This document shows, piece after piece, positions 9,827 through 21,001 of a stretch of DNA of 64,000 bases. The stretch comes from Vandiemenella viatica. Lineage: Eukaryota; Arthropoda; Insecta; Orthoptera; Morabidae. Location of the stretch: assembly GCA_031002005.1 (NCBI GenBank), contig CM061914.1:189118685-189182684 (forward strand), in the 5' to 3' direction. A program made the translations under genes and the position numbers. Below the pieces are notes generated by a model. That model ran no database searches, had not been told where the DNA came from, and was given only the letters and a program-made list of their open reading frames with translations. Numbering within the stretch: the stretch's first letter is position 1; the number at the start of each line of letters is the position of its first letter.

Positions 9827-10822
9827 TAGGGATGGCAATCTGAGATCGATTAATCGAAGAATCGATCTTTTGGACCAAAAAAATCGATTTTTTAAATTTA
9901 GTGAATCGATATTTCACCCTTGAAAATCCAATGTGAAAAAGAGCTTTTTACATGTTATGCACTTGTTCATGAAAGTCAGGGCTTAAACGAAGAATTTAAA
10001 CACTATTTATCGCAAGCAGTTGTGCACCTGAAGTATGATCCTATACTTTACTGGCAAGAACAAAAAAATCAATTTATCATCACGTTTACTCAACATCCAA
10101 GAAGTATATCTGTATAGTGGGATCATCAGTACCTCGCGAGCGCCTATTATTACCGGCAACATCGCAAGTGATGAGCGGAATCGCTTGGATCCTAGTAGAG
10201 TGGACAGATTGTTTTTCCTGAAAAGCTTGGACATTAAGCACTTGGAACTTTAAACTTTATCATTTCAAAACTGTTTTCTATAACCAACAAATTTGTGAAA
10301 TAAATGTCTTTTGTATACCTGATAGTTTGATTTAATTGTAAAAAACTTTAATTAGTTTAAAAAATGACAAAAGATCAATTATTATGGTGTCCTTTTAGTT
10401 TTACATAATTGGAATTATATTGAAAATGCGAACATCAAAATCAAATCGAAAAAATATCGATTTTTAGAAATCGATCTTTTAGGCATCGGTTTTTTTTGTG
10501 ATTCGATTTATCAAGTTTCGATTTGAATCACCGAGCGGGGTGGTGTAACGGTTAGCGTTCTCGCCTCGCATTTGGGAGGACGGCGGTTCGAATCCCCGTC
10601 CGGGCTTCCAGATTTGGGTTTTCCATGGTTTCCCAAATCACTCCAGGCAAATGCCGGATGCTTCCTTCAAAAGGCCATGACCGAATTCCTTCCCATTCCT
10701 TTCCCCCATCCTTTCCCGTCTCTAAAGACCTCGATGTTAAAAAGAGACGTAAAGCAGTTTAAAAAAAATCGATTTGAATCGATTCAAGAATCGATCTTTT
10801 TCGGAAAGAATCGTTATCCCTA
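9827..10822 (+). mobile_element. hAT transposon deletion derivative retaining the dimerisation domain
   Basis: A perfect 8-bp duplication CACTAGAG flanks it (9819-9826 and 10823-10830). The termini are TAGGGATGGCAATC and the complement of ATCGTTATCCCTA. Several AATCGAT boxes repeat just inside both ends. Between 9990 and 10250, in two frames, it encodes a hAT C-terminal dimerisation domain: KYDPILYW, then TGNIASDERNRLDPSRVD and RLFFLKSL. The rest of the transposase is deleted. A SINE copy is nested at 10530-10768. The element splits an RNase H LINE. Confidence 0.92.
10530..10768 (+). mobile_element. tRNA-headed SINE, subfamily ii (copy C)
   Basis: Full-length copy with GTGTAACGGTTAGCG and GGTTCGAATCC boxes. 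The target duplication TCGATTTGAATC lies at 10518-10529 and 10769-10780. It sits in the right subterminal region of the hAT element, giving a three-level nest (SINE in hAT in LINE). Confidence 0.93.
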
Positions 10823-11539
10823 CACTAGAGTACATAAAACAATCTGAAAAAAAAAACAATGCAGTAATATGTACAGACTCTAAAGCGACTCTGCAAGCAG
10901 TTGTAAGGATACCAAAAGGAAAATGCACGAACTACCTAACATATGAACATGGGAAGGAATTGTGAAGCCAATGGGATGAAGATTAAACTGGAATGGGTGC
11001 CTAGCCGCGTGGGAATAAATGGTGGGCTCAACGGTCAGAAATCAGATCAATGCCCATGAAAGGAAACACTGCATAGTTACATTTACTGATTATAACGGCG
11101 TAATTGCTGACTGGGTTAAGACAGAATCGACAAAAATGTGTCGGAAGGATAGACAGGAGGTGGGTAGATGGTACCTGGCAATAATGAATATAATCAAGGA
11201 TAAACCATGGTACGGTCTTTTGGACCTCATCAAAAAGGAGATTACCTCCATGATTAGATTGAGAGCCGGTCACGCTTTGTTAAATGACAAAAAATTCATT
11301 ATAAAACATGTCGACTCCCCAATGTGAGCATTCTTTGCAGAGACGGAGGACATATACCATTTCATGTTGAGATGCAGTAACTACCGAGCCGAAAGACGTG
11401 AAGGTCTATAGATAACACATACACAATCTCGCCTATCCCAATAAAGTCCTCTAAATTAATATACAGTTTTGTGTCAAAAAGAAACGTCATGCATGAAACA
11501 CATAGGTATGTTTCTGAATAAAGGACAGACAATATTACT

Positions 11540-12290
11540 TCAATGTTTATTGTTTTTTGTCATCAGTTTTTGATGCAATCCTCAATCCCTTCCTATCCTG
11601 TGCTAACCTCTTCATTTCTACATACCCCTTACAACCCACGTCCTCAATTATCTGCTTCATATATTCTAATCTCTGTCTTCCTATACAGTTCTTGCCTTCG
11701 ACTGTTCCCTCCACCAGCAAATTAACCAATCCAGCATGTCTCAAAATATGACCTACCAGCCTGTCTCTTCTTTCTGTAAGCTTCTTCCATAAATTTCTTT
11801 TCTCACCCAACAATTCCAATACTTGTTCATTTCTTACTTTGTCTGTCCACTTAATTTTCAGCATTCTTTTGTTGCACCACATTTCAAATGCTTCAATTTT
11901 CTTTCTTTCCGGTATTCCTAAAGTCCATGTTTCGCTACCGTAAAGTGCTGTGCTCTACACATAGAGTTTTAAAAAGTTCTTTCTAATTCCTAGATCAATA
12001 TTTGAAACTAAAAGGTCTCTCTTTTTCATGAAGGCTCTTTTTGCTAATGATATTCTGCTTTTAACATCATTCCTGCTTCGGCCATCAGTTGTAATTTTGC
12101 TTCCCAAGTAACAGAATTCACTTACTTCTCCTATTGCATCAGATCCTATTTTTATATGGAATCTACTAGTATTTGTATCATTTCTGCTACATTTCATCAC
12201 TTTTGTTTTGCTTTGATTTATATTCAGTGCAAAATCTTCCTTCAGTATTTTGTTCATGCCATTCAGTAACTTCTCAATATCCTCAGCCCT
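11540..12290 (-). mobile_element. LINE RT C-terminal remnant (lineage D)
   Basis: Minus-strand protein in two frames. 12257-11955 carries NINQSKTKVMKCSR, EFCYLGSKITTDGRSRNDVK and FMKKRDLLVSN. 11882-11547 carries MLKIKWTDKVRNEQVLELLG, DRLVGHILRHAGLVN and CKGYVEMKRLAQDRKG. This is the C-terminal tail of an insect endonuclease/RT LINE. The same lineage recurs at 16935, 19890, 36437 and 50500. It is truncated at 12290. Confidence 0.88.
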
Positions 12291-12307
12291 CTCTGCTAGC
12301 TAAATTA

Positions 12308-12350
12308 GCCGTCGACAAGGCGTAAAGCAATAAGTAAAAAACAAAACAAA
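12308..12350 (+). mobile_element. SINE subfamily i 3' tail scrap
   Basis: GCCGTCGACAAGGCGTAAAGC followed by AATAAGTAAAAAAC matches only the last 40 bases of the SINE. It lies exactly between two oppositely oriented LINE-D segments. Confidence 0.65.
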
Positions 12351-12357
12351 TAACAAA

Positions 12358-13110
12358 AAAAACTAAAGGAGGGCGAAAGAGCGTGGAGCGGTTCAGGGCA
12401 CCCTCTTGCCCTTGGGGTTGGGAACGGCCCCTAAAGGCGGATGAATCAGAAATGATCAACGGCATGGGGATGCAGAAGGCAACGGGAAACCTCTGCATTA
12501 GATACCCATAGGTTATCCGGAGTACATGTAATCCTCTCAATTACATATTATATCATGATGGCTTCTTCCTGGGTAAAATATTCCGGAGGTAAAATAGTCC
12601 CCCAATCGGATCTCCGGGTGGGGACTGCTCGGGGAGGAGTCATCAGAATGGATAGAAACATTCTACGAGTCGCAATGTTAGAAGTCTGAATAGGGCAGGA
12701 AGTTTAGAAAACTTAAAAAGGGAAATGAAACGACAGAAGTTAGATGAGAGGTTAATGGGATTAAGTGGAAAGGCGCACAGTGTTTCTGATCTGGGTAACA
12801 TGGGATAATTATCACAAAAGCTGTCAGTGGAGTCACTGGTGTAGGATTTATAATGAATGAGAGAAAAGGGAAACGTGTGAATTACTAACAACAGTTCAGT
12901 GACAGGATTATTTTGATGAGAGTAGAAAATAAGCCCGCCCCAGCCACGTTAGTAAAAACGTATGTGGCAACGTCGGAGGAAGATGATAAAGAAATAGAGG
13001 AAATATGTGATCAAATTGAAGAATTAATGCAATATCTGATGTTAGTTATCGTTGGCGATCGGAATGCAGTAGTGGGAGTAGTGCTGTCAACCACTTGGCA
13101 TTGAATATCC
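12358..13110 (+). mobile_element. LINE 5' region and partial APE endonuclease (probably lineage D)
   Basis: The first part (12358-12640) is GC-richer leader sequence with TCGGATCTCCGGGTGGGGAC, which I recognise as the 5' region of insect endonuclease/RT LINEs. Then come reading fragments GVTGVGFIMNERKGKRV and, at 12913-13104, MRVENKPAPATLVKTYVATS then IVGDRNAVVG (an APE endonuclease block, normally GDxN). It breaks off before the RT. It lies head to head with the RT remnant at 11540-12290. Confidence 0.78.
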
Positions 13111-13326
13111 CTACATGGCCGCTAAAATTTCCGTAGATTTGTTACAAAAATCCGGAGACTCGCTAACTAAAAGACTGAAACAATAATTATTGAAGACTTG
13201 AAGAGAGAGTCAAAATTAAGAATATTATCTGGATGTTGTGGATCCTTTTCCTCAATTGCTGGTAATATTAACAAATAAATTACGCCAAAGCAATTGACTT
13301 TCTTGTATTTATTGATCTTTCGTACG

Positions 13327-13357
13327 CGTTTCACTTCTTTTTCAGAAGCATCTTCAG
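13327..13357 (-). ncRNA. Hammerhead-like motif 2 (left arm)
   Basis: Minus strand: CTGAAGA (13357-13351), one T, stem II GCTTCT/AGAAGT, GAAACG (13332-13327). GCGTA follows, so ACG/CGT could form stem III with a GUA cleavage triplet. Stem I is weak (2 bp). Confidence 0.5.
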
Positions 13358-13555
13358 CGGGTTTTTTATTTTGTGGTCTATTGCATTTCTTTTAGCTGCC
13401 TTCTCAGTATCAGTGCTTTTGCATTTTTGGTGGGATGTGTCTTCATTATTTAGATGGTGTTTGTCACAACACCGCACTTTAGTTCACTTCACTATAAATC
13501 ACATGCTGAGAATGGAGCTAAAAGAAATGCAATAGACCACAAAATAAAAAACCCG

Positions 13556-13586
13556 CTGAAGATGCTTCTGCAAAAGAAGTGAAACG
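13556..13586 (+). ncRNA. Hammerhead-like motif 2 (right arm)
   Basis: CTGAAGA (13556-13562), one T, stem II GCTTCT, loop GCAAA, AGAAGT, then GAAACG (13581-13586). Apart from the loop it is the mirror of the left-arm motif. Confidence 0.5.
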
Positions 13587-13650
13587 CGTACGAAAGATCA
13601 ATAAATACAAGAAAGTCAATTGCTTTGGCGTAATTTATTTATTAATATTA

Positions 13651-14250
13651 AGAATACATTTTATTTCCAGGTCTTTAAAATACAAAATAATATTATACAC
13701 TGATAGTAAAAATATCTCTGAACCTGTTTTATACACTTTCATCACTACTGCTGCTGTGCTACTCTTTTTTACAAAAAAATAATAATAATAATCTCTGATT
13801 TTGGTTAGACTTTCTCGGAAGCCATTGCTATGTAAGCCGTGCCAACGAGCATGTCACCGTGCATAATAAGTGCGCAGATAGTTCTGTATTATGGTCTTTT
13901 AAGATCTACAAAATCTATAATCAAACAAAAGATGAGCTCTATTTCAATCGTAGGATCACACGAGCGGTTCCAAGAAAACTATTTGCAATTATTAACAACT
14001 CTGTAATGTATTAACACTCATACGCTCGAAGTTTAACAAAACAGCAGTACAAGGAAAAATCAACAAATAGTAAAAAAAGTAGGAAAAATACGGAGATATT
14101 TTAATAAAATCAGAAAATACTCATCTTTTTTTACAAAAATCCGTAGATCTGCGGCTAAATCCGTAGAATTGGCAGTACTGAGTGGGAGAAAGAAGAGAGA
14201 GGAATAGGAAGTTTTGGTTTAGGAGAAAGAAACGAAAGAGGAAGCTGAAT
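13651..14250. other. Unassigned AT-rich DNA
   Basis: No family recognised; a few AAT repeats at about 13781-13795. Confidence 0.3.
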
Positions 14251-14262
14251 GTCAGAATTTCG

Positions 14263-14880
14263 TTTTTTTTTTTTTAACCACTTAACGTCTCTTATCAGCG
14301 AGGTCTTTAGAGACATCTACATCTACATATATACTCTGCAATTCACAAAATTGCGAGTGGCAGAGGGTGCTCAGCACCAAAGCTAATCTCTTTGTTGTAC
14401 ATTCCAATCCCTAATGGTACGAGGGAAAAAGAATTCATATAAGAATCATTGCTGCACCTTATTTCTCTAATCTTATCTTTCCTGTCATTCCGGCTCAAAT
14501 AGGTTGGTGTTACATCTGATTGGGTTACCCGTAACTGTATTTCCTGTTTCGGGTCTTCCTCCCTCAGCCTAAAAAACCACCCAGTGCATTCCACACGGCC
14601 CCTGCCACCTGTGTAGCCGATTCACGTGTGTAGTGCACACCTGACCTATTAAGGGGAACCCTACAAGACTCGACCCTATGGTGAAGAGACGGGAAAGGAT
14701 GGGGGCAAGGAATGGGAAGGAATTTGACCATGCCCTTTCGAAGGAAGCATCCCGGCATTCACCTGGAGTGATTTAGGGAAATCATGGAAAACCCCAATGT
14801 GGATGCCCGGACAGGGATTCGAATCGCCGTCCTCCCCAATGCGAGGCCAGAACGCTAACCGTTACACCACCACGTTCGGT
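14263..14880 (-). mobile_element. tRNA-headed SINE, subfamily ii (copy D), split
   Basis: The minus-strand SINE starts at its poly-T end (14263) and ends at ACCACCACGTTCGGT (14880). The flanking duplication is (GT)CAGAATTTCG at 14251-14262 and 14879-14890. A LINE 3' fragment (14315-14684) is inserted in its 3' stem-loop, with AGAGAC on both sides. Confidence 0.92.
14315..14684 (-). mobile_element. 5'-truncated LINE-B 3' end inserted in SINE copy D
   Basis: Minus-strand frame 14594-14343 reads TPTYLSRNDRKDKIREIRC and SYMNSFSLVPLGI, matching the C-terminus of the LINE at 34945-36055. The 3' end is TAGATGTAGATGT repeats at 14315-14330. A 6-bp target duplication AGAGAC lies at 14309-14314 and 14685-14690. 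The upstream part (14590-14680, on the minus strand) contains GGAATGCACTGGGTGGTTTT; its role is unknown. Confidence 0.82.
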
Positions 14881-15426
14881 CAGAATTTCGTGATAAATAT
14901 AAACCCGTCGTGGCGAACTCACTATCAGATATGGCGGATGTGATTAACGTAAAGTGTTTGCCTTTCCTGTGCGTGAAACCTGAAGCTGTGTGCCTAACGA
15001 AGCGTGAAATCGCAGAGAGCTGTGGATCACTTCAGTCCTGCCGCGGCTGCGGTGACTGTGAAGCTATCACGGGAAGTGGTGCTCGGCGCTAATGCGTCTG
15101 CTCTCGGATTCTTATGGAAGCGTGCTGCCGGGTCGGTCGCCTTTGATGTCCAGTGCCCGCTCTGTTAACGAGCTTAGCTGTTCCAGAACACCTCTCAGTC
15201 AACATGTCTCTCTCTCTCTCTCTCTCTCTCTCTGGTTCTCGTGCCGTCAAACGCCAGCCAATCGAGTGCCACGGATCAGAAAATCACTCAAACTGTGACT
15301 GTCGCAGCATTCTAGGGTTACCAACCATACTTTACAACAAAGTAACACACTTTATTTTTGGTTGGTATAGTTTATCCTATCCAAAACGTATGCGGAAGTA
15401 CTTAATTGCTTTTGGGTAGGCCAATA
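14881..15426. other. Unassigned DNA with a TC microsatellite
   Basis: A moderately GC-rich stretch (14900-15300) with a (TC)n run at about 15207-15232. Short ORFs overlap it but no family is recognised. It could be exonic or promoter-like; no evidence decides. Confidence 0.3.
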
Positions 15427-16260
15427 TCCAATGAAGATAAATGAAAAGAAGAGTCAGCTTCTTAGGTACCCAGATAAACAAATTGTTCATTGTAGGGTGG
15501 GGTCAGAACTACTTGTTGAAGACTTGAAGTGTAAATATCTTGGCATAACGTTTGATAATAAACTCAGCTGTCCAGAATACATTGGGCAGGTGGTAGGAAA
15601 AGGTTACAAAATCCTTCATTCACTGGAGAGGGTGATGAGAGGATGTACCAGAGAAGTTAGGAAATTTGGTTACAAAAGTTTGGTTAGACCATTGGTTGAA
15701 TATGGTGGTGTAGTTAGGAACCCACAATTTTTGTGTAAAATACAGGTGTGCAAAGAAGAGCAGCTAAATTTGCCTGTGAAAATTATCACATAACGGAATC
15801 AGTAAATGACATGATAAAGGAGCTGGAATGGAACTCATTGGAGGAAAGAAGGAGGGTGAAGAGAGTGCTGGGATTGTACAGGGCATATGTTGGTGATGGG
15901 GCTTGGAGGGATATTGGTCAAAGAATTAGGAATATAGCATTGAAGGGGAAAGATGAATATGACCACAATCGTGCATCAGATTTCATGCATAAGGGAGTGG
16001 GTTTTTTTCATTAGTATTTTATTTTTTTGTGGGGAAGGGTATCAGGGATTGGATAAAATTATCAAGTAAAGTGATTAATAATTTACCACAAACGCTATCG
16101 AAATTTAAAATTAAAATTTGTAAACCGCATAAGTAGATGGGGAGGAATTTAGCCATCATATTACATAAGATAATAAAAAATAAAATATAAAGGGGAATTA
16201 GATCACTAAGGGAATTGCATTTGTCCATCAATATTAGATTAAATTTAAATACACAATTGG
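15427..16260 (+). mobile_element. LINE-A RT C-terminal remnant
   Basis: The frame opens with MKINEKKSQLLRYPDK, then KYLGITFDNKLSC, ERVMRGCTREVRK and VRPLVEYGGVV. After a frameshift near 15750 it continues RRAAKFACENY, ELEWNSLEERRRVKRVLGLY and GAWRDIGQRIR. It is the C-terminal third of a CR1/Jockey-like ORF2. The same lineage occurs at 18285, 28031, 38500, 42775, 51035 and 59290. Confidence 0.88.
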
Positions 16261-16934
16261 TATAACTGAATTGTCTTTTTTGTAATTAATTTCCAAACGA
16301 CATTTTAGTTGTTATGACAAAACCAAACGAACGTATAACTCTTCAATTGATATTTTCTAAGCTTAACGGAAGAAGTCACTGGTCCCCAACACAACGCTTA
16401 TAATATTACAAAAAAACTTCAAAAGGTGCGAGATAATTCATCAAATACAAAAATGATTGTTTTAAACCAGCTCCTTTTGTCGCTATTTCAGCTTTCATCG
16501 AAAGAATAATTAATGCAAAATGGAGGACAAAGAGAAACAGAGCGTCCTTTAATTTAATTAAAAATGAGTTGCTCATTTATTTATAAATCTATAATTAGAA
16601 TGCGGGACCAGTTATCACACTTTAAAAGGAAACACAAACATGTAGCTAGCTTGTTCGATAAGCACGAAAAAGTATGTACCTAACGCATTAAATACCATAA
16701 TCTAAAAATACTTTTTTTCTTTCGTGTACTTTTTATTTTCCTCTTCCAAAGATAAAAATACTTTAAAAAAAAGTATGTTGGCAATCCTGCAGCATTCTGA
16801 GCCACCACACAGTTAGGTTTAGACTAGGAGTGATTGAGCTTTCATAATTAGTGTGATTAACTACCTGGCTTTAACCACCAGGCCAGCAGACAAAGAATCA
16901 GACGGTATTGCTAATGATATTTCCACAACGTTTT
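16261..16934. other. Unassigned AT-rich DNA
   Basis: No repeat or exon recognised. Confidence 0.3.
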
Positions 16935-17300
16935 AAAGAAGGAAAATTGAAGCGTTTGAAATGTGGTACTATAGAAGGATGCTGAAAATGAAATGGACAG
17001 ATGAAGCACAGATTGAACGAGTTTTGGAAATGATAGGCGAGGAAATATGTTTGTGGAATAGTCTTACAGAAAGAAGTGACAAGATGGTAGGTCATATTTT
17101 GAGACATGCTGGATTGGTTCATTTGTTACTGGAGGAAACAGTCGAAGGTAAGAACTGTAGAGGAAGACAGAGATTGTAATATATGAAGCAGGTAACTGAG
17201 GACGTGGGTTGTACGGGGTATGTAGAGTAGAAAAGGTTGGCACAGGATAGGAAGGGATGGAGGATTGTATCAAACCAGTCTAAAGGCTGATGACAGCAAA
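16935..17300 (+). mobile_element. LINE-D 3' fragment
   Basis: Plus-strand frame MWYYRRMLKMKWTDEAQIER, then DKMVGHILRHAGLVHLLLEE and KNCRGRQRL, ending with a stop at 17177. Similarity continues out of frame to about 17290. It is 5'-truncated. Confidence 0.85.
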
Positions 17301-18001
17301 AAAGATGAGAATACCAATTTCGTAGAGACACGTTTAAGTTGCTGCGCGTTTAATTTTGAAGTTCGGATACTGTTAATGAATTTAAATAATCAAAAACACC
17401 CGATTTATTTTGTAATGCATCTGTCACCAAAATCAGTTGCTTAAACATTCCTAACAGTACCACTCGAATTGACTATAAACACAAGATACTACATATTAAT
17501 GTGGGTTACGACAATTGGCGCTCAACACAAACTTTGCAGTCTACTGTTTACAATCGCTACCACCAGAGATCTTAATACAACTTATCGATACTAAGCTATT
17601 CTAAACCGAAAGACTACACATACTACGGCTTGCGTTTTCCTAAGATACTCAGAATTAAATTACTTACGTCATTAAAATTAATTTTAGCATACACAATTAA
17701 TTAAGAGAGATAAAAATATGTGAGGTGATGTGTGATAGTCACGCAAGTGGCATATTTCGTCATCCTTCACTCTTTAGTCTCTCTCCTTGTTTAATGTCGT
17801 TTTCCATTTGCTATCAGAGTCTCTCTTCTTCTTTTTGTGTCCCTCAACCACTTCCTTTCACAACTACCGTGTGCATTCAGAGATGAGAACTAATTGGTGA
17901 ATGTTGTGTTAACAAAGCACTTCCTTTCCCGCCATCACTCTGTCGATTGGTTCGATGCTATCTGTGAGATTGGAATTTGTAAGAATATTATTAATCATCC
18001 T
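17301..18001. other. Unassigned AT-rich DNA
   Basis: Nothing recognised on either strand. Confidence 0.3.
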
Positions 18002-18018
18002 TTGACTGCTTTTTTTTT

Positions 18019-18253
18019 CCGAGCATGGTGATGTAACGGATAACGTTCTGGCCTCGAATTCGGGAGGACGGCAGTTCGAATCCCCGTCCGGGCATCCAGA
18101 TTTGGGTTTTCCATGGTTTCCCAAATCACTCCAGGCAAATGCTGGGATATTTCCTTAAAAAGGCCATTGCCGAATTCCTTCCCATTCCTTGCCCCCATTC
18201 TTTCCCGTCTCTAAAGACCTCGCTGTTGAGAGACGTAAAGCAGTTAAAAAAAA
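18019..18253 (+). mobile_element. tRNA-headed SINE, subfamily ii (copy E)
   Basis: Complete copy ending GTCTCTAAAGACCTCGCTGT then TGAGAGACGTAAAGCAG, with an intact GTCTCT/AGAGAC stem. The target duplication is approximately TTGA(C/T)TGCTTTTTT at 18002-18018 and 18254-18267. Confidence 0.92.
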
Positions 18254-18284
18254 TTGATTGCTTTTTTGTCTCCCGGGTATAGTA

Positions 18285-18960
18285 GTGGACCCAAGTTTCA
18301 TCTGCGGTCACAAACAAGCACCCAAAAAATAAAAAAATCTTGTTGGATTCTCTGGAAACGGTTCAAACATTGTTCGGACATTTCGACTATAATGCGGCTA
18401 TTATCCAGTGTTAAGTACATAATTTCCCCATCTCCAATTCCACCTTTAACACGTGATATATGCCCGATATAAAAAATTATGCCAAGATATGTACAGCTAA
18501 GAATTTCAACAAGCAATTTCTTCACTACTCTATAATTATAGAAAATCATTACCTTTTTTCCGGTGTATCTGATAAGCTGGCTCTTCTTGGCATTTATTTT
18601 CATTCCATGTTCAACCACCCACCTAGACATTCTATTCGGATCCTCTTGTATCCGTTCGCAGTCCTCTCATGTTTTAATCCTTTTATATAACATTATGTCA
18701 TCGACAATCTAACTTATGACTTAAACCCATCAATACAATCATTCATTGATTGGAACAATGAAGAGCTGTGGTCCCGATACACTACCCTGAGGTACTCCCG
18801 TATCAAGTTTTACCTCTTTTTATACTGCGTTTCCCACCCTAACTCTTTGCTTTCTACCTTTTACGAATTCCTTCACCCAGAAACTCACTTTTTCATTCAG
18901 TTCAATAGTTTTCACCTTGCCATCATATTATGCTCACTGTGTCAACTGCACTAGAAAGAC
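18285..18960 (-). mobile_element. LINE-A RT palm fragment
   Basis: The minus strand from 18960 reads, with frame changes, a TGVPQGSVSGPQLFI-like RT motif, a VDDIMLYK catalytic box, and then VEHGMKINAKKSQLIRYTG at about 18600. It is decayed, and joins no 3' end here. Confidence 0.78.
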
Positions 18961-19320
18961 CTAATGCTTTACCGTCATCCAGACCCCCGCTGTGTGTTTC
19001 GTATACACCTGCTCGCCGTTGGGTTGTTTACGTTTAGTTTGGGCCACCAGAAGTTAGTAATTCACAGCACCTGGCTCCGGCAAACAACATCAACTTCCGT
19101 ATTTACCCCGGCAGCGTTGTGGCTAGCGCACTGGCCGCTTCCAGTTAGTCCTAGACCGTGAGAGTTTTTAATTAATTGTTTTGTGTATTTTGTGTTGTAA
19201 ATATTACGTAGAGACGAAAATATACCGACTGCTCTGATAAATACAGAGTATCCACATGTAAAAATCAAGTGGCTTCGTAACCGAAAATCAATCCAAACAA
19301 AAATTTACAGCAGTATATAC
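18961..19320. other. Unassigned DNA
   Basis: No family recognised. Confidence 0.3.
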
Positions 19321-19770
19321 CTAGCTGTATGTATGGCGTGTTTCGCTTGGACAGCAGTGAATATATAAACATGAATGTTCGTTTGTCTTTTATGTGTTCC
19401 TATACCATTCATCCGATTGCGAACAAACTTTTCTAAATATGGGAGGTTGATGACGCGAACTCAACAGGTTTCACCCATCCAAAAAGCGTCCAATGCGCAA
19501 CATGTGATAGTATGTTGGTGACGCGAACCTTTAAGATTTTAACGATCCGAAAATCGCCCAACGCACCAAAAAAAGTTTTCAAAATTTCCAACCGACACCA
19601 GGATTGAAACCGGAAACCAGGTGAGCCGCAAGACCGCTATCCAGGTGCAATACTGCCAAAATACGATAAAAACTGTGGGTTTGTATAAAGATCATTTTAA
19701 AAAATTGAGGGGAGCGTAGGGGAAGAAGACATGGTTTTATTTTATTTTTTAAGGGGGGGGGGGGGGGGGG
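19321..19770. repeat. Dispersed repeat with GGTGACGCGAAC motifs and a poly-G tract
   Basis: GATGACGCGAACTCAACAG (19450) and GGTGACGCGAACC (19515) recur at 21487. A degraded tRNA-like segment (ATTGAAACCGGAAACCAGG) is at 19602-19621. A run of about 17 G lies at 19754-19770. The unit seems related to the repeat at 21587-22504. Confidence 0.5.
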
Positions 19771-19889
19771 CTAGGCCGAAACCTTCCCATGCACGCACAC
19801 AATAACTCACCAAATTTTCATTGCAGTCGAATAAACGGTATAGGAACACAGAAGACGAACAAACACAGAAACATTGATTTCTGTGTATT

Positions 19890-20592
19890 AGATACAAGAC
19901 AATGAAAATCAATGCAGCAAAAACTAAGAGTATGGTGATTGGAAAAGGAAGGAATATAATAAATATTAAGTTAGGAAAAGCTGATATCAGGCAAGTAAGA
20001 TCGTTGAAATATCTTGGGAGTATGATCACCGAAGATTTGGGTGCCATGAGGAGATAAAATCTCGCATTGCCGTATCGAAGGAAGCGTTTAATAGGAAAAG
20101 GAGGATACTAACTGGAAAAATAGACAAAACACTTAGAAAAAGACTCTGTAAATGTTTTGTATGGAGTGTGGCTCTTTATGGGTCGGAGACATGGACACTG
20201 AGACGAGAGGATGAAAAGCGGTTAGAAGCATTCGAGATGTGGATGTGGAGGAGGATGGAGAAGATAAGCTGGATGGATAAAATAAGCAATGCTGAAGTGC
20301 TGGACAGGGTCAGTGAAAGCAGAAAAATTCTCCAAGTAATAAAGGAGAGAAAGAAAAACTGCTTGGGACACTTGTTGAGAGGGGAGTGCCTAATAAAAGA
20401 CGCCTTGGAAGGACTAGTCTGTGGGAGGAGAATAAGAGGAAGAAGGAGATACCAAATTATAGACAACATCAAGGAAGACGGCAACTACATGGTTCTTAAG
20501 AGAAAGGCAGAAGATAGAAGACCATGGAGAGCAGCCAAGTGAAAACCTGACCCAGGGCAGAAAACTAATGATGATGATGATGATGATGATGA
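19890..20592 (+). mobile_element. LINE-D-like 3' end with (TGA)n tail
   Basis: The upstream part (19905-20160) is broken. The clean frame 20168-20542 reads ALYGSETWTLRREDEKRLEA, then MWMWRRMEKISWMDKISNAE, KNCLGHLLRGECL and EDRRPWRAAK. The 3' untranslated end passes into a (GAT)n array at 20568-20592, likely the LINE's own microsatellite tail. It is distinct in sequence from the other lineage-D copies. Confidence 0.85.
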
Positions 20593-20968
20593 GATACAAG
20601 AATAGTCTAACCCAGCGGTGGCCAACCCAAATGATATTGCGGTCCACTTTAGTAGTGTATCATAACTCCGCGGGCCGCATATAAAATTATACATCCTCAT
20701 ATTATATTTAGACCCACTACAGGCATTTTTGGAGTTAATGTAATTTAATTATTCTGTGAAATCAAAACTGTAAACTCGTTAGTAAAACAGGCAATATCTG
20801 TCATATATTTTCATGATAATTATTTTAAAATCAAAGTTTTTTTTTTCTCATAATTTAGACATTGAATTTTTCAATATATGGATGCACAAATAATGTATTG
20901 TTGAAAATAAATAACTCTCGGGTTTTCTGCCGGTTAATTGATTTATTTAGTTCTTTTTCTTTTAACAA

Positions 20969-21001
20969 CGTTTCGGCAACTGCCATCGTTGCCTTCATCA
21001 G
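20969..21001 (-). ncRNA. Hammerhead-like motif 3 (left arm)
   Basis: Minus strand: GTTAAC, then CTGATGA (21001-20995), one A, stem II GGCAAC/GTTGCC with loop GATGGCA, GAAACG (20974-20969), then TTGTTAA. TTAAC before the core pairs with GTTAA after GAAACGTT. That is a 5-bp stem I and a GUU cleavage triplet. This is the best-formed copy in the window. Confidence 0.62.

Larger units (their letters stand above)
9690..11415 (+). mobile_element. LINE ORF2 3' end with RNase H domain, split by a hAT insertion
   Basis: Two blocks of one protein. Block 1 (9690-9826) reads GGHSSSAAYVDV and ASRVLEQLSTFSTETFG. Block 2 (10831-11415) continues with NNAVICTDSKATLQAVV (RNase H aspartate motif), EWVPSRVGINGG (the usual WVPSHxGxxGN region) and then SMIRLRAGHALLNDKKF. 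Next comes a C-terminal Cys/His cluster with EDIYHFMLRCSNYRAERR, typical of LINE ORF2 ends. RNase H places it with the I, R1 or related LINE groups. Several frameshifts are present. Confidence 0.85.
13264..13650. mobile_element. Inverted-repeat element with hammerhead-like motifs in both arms
   Basis: The left arm (13264-13385) and right arm (about 13531-13650) are near-perfect reverse complements over about 120 bp: ATAAATTACGCCAAAGCAATTG at the outside, CCACAAAATAAAAAACCCGC at the inside. The unique spacer is about 146 bp. Each arm holds a CTGAAGA...GAAACG motif. There is no ORF. Transcribed RNA would fold as one long hairpin. Confidence 0.85.
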
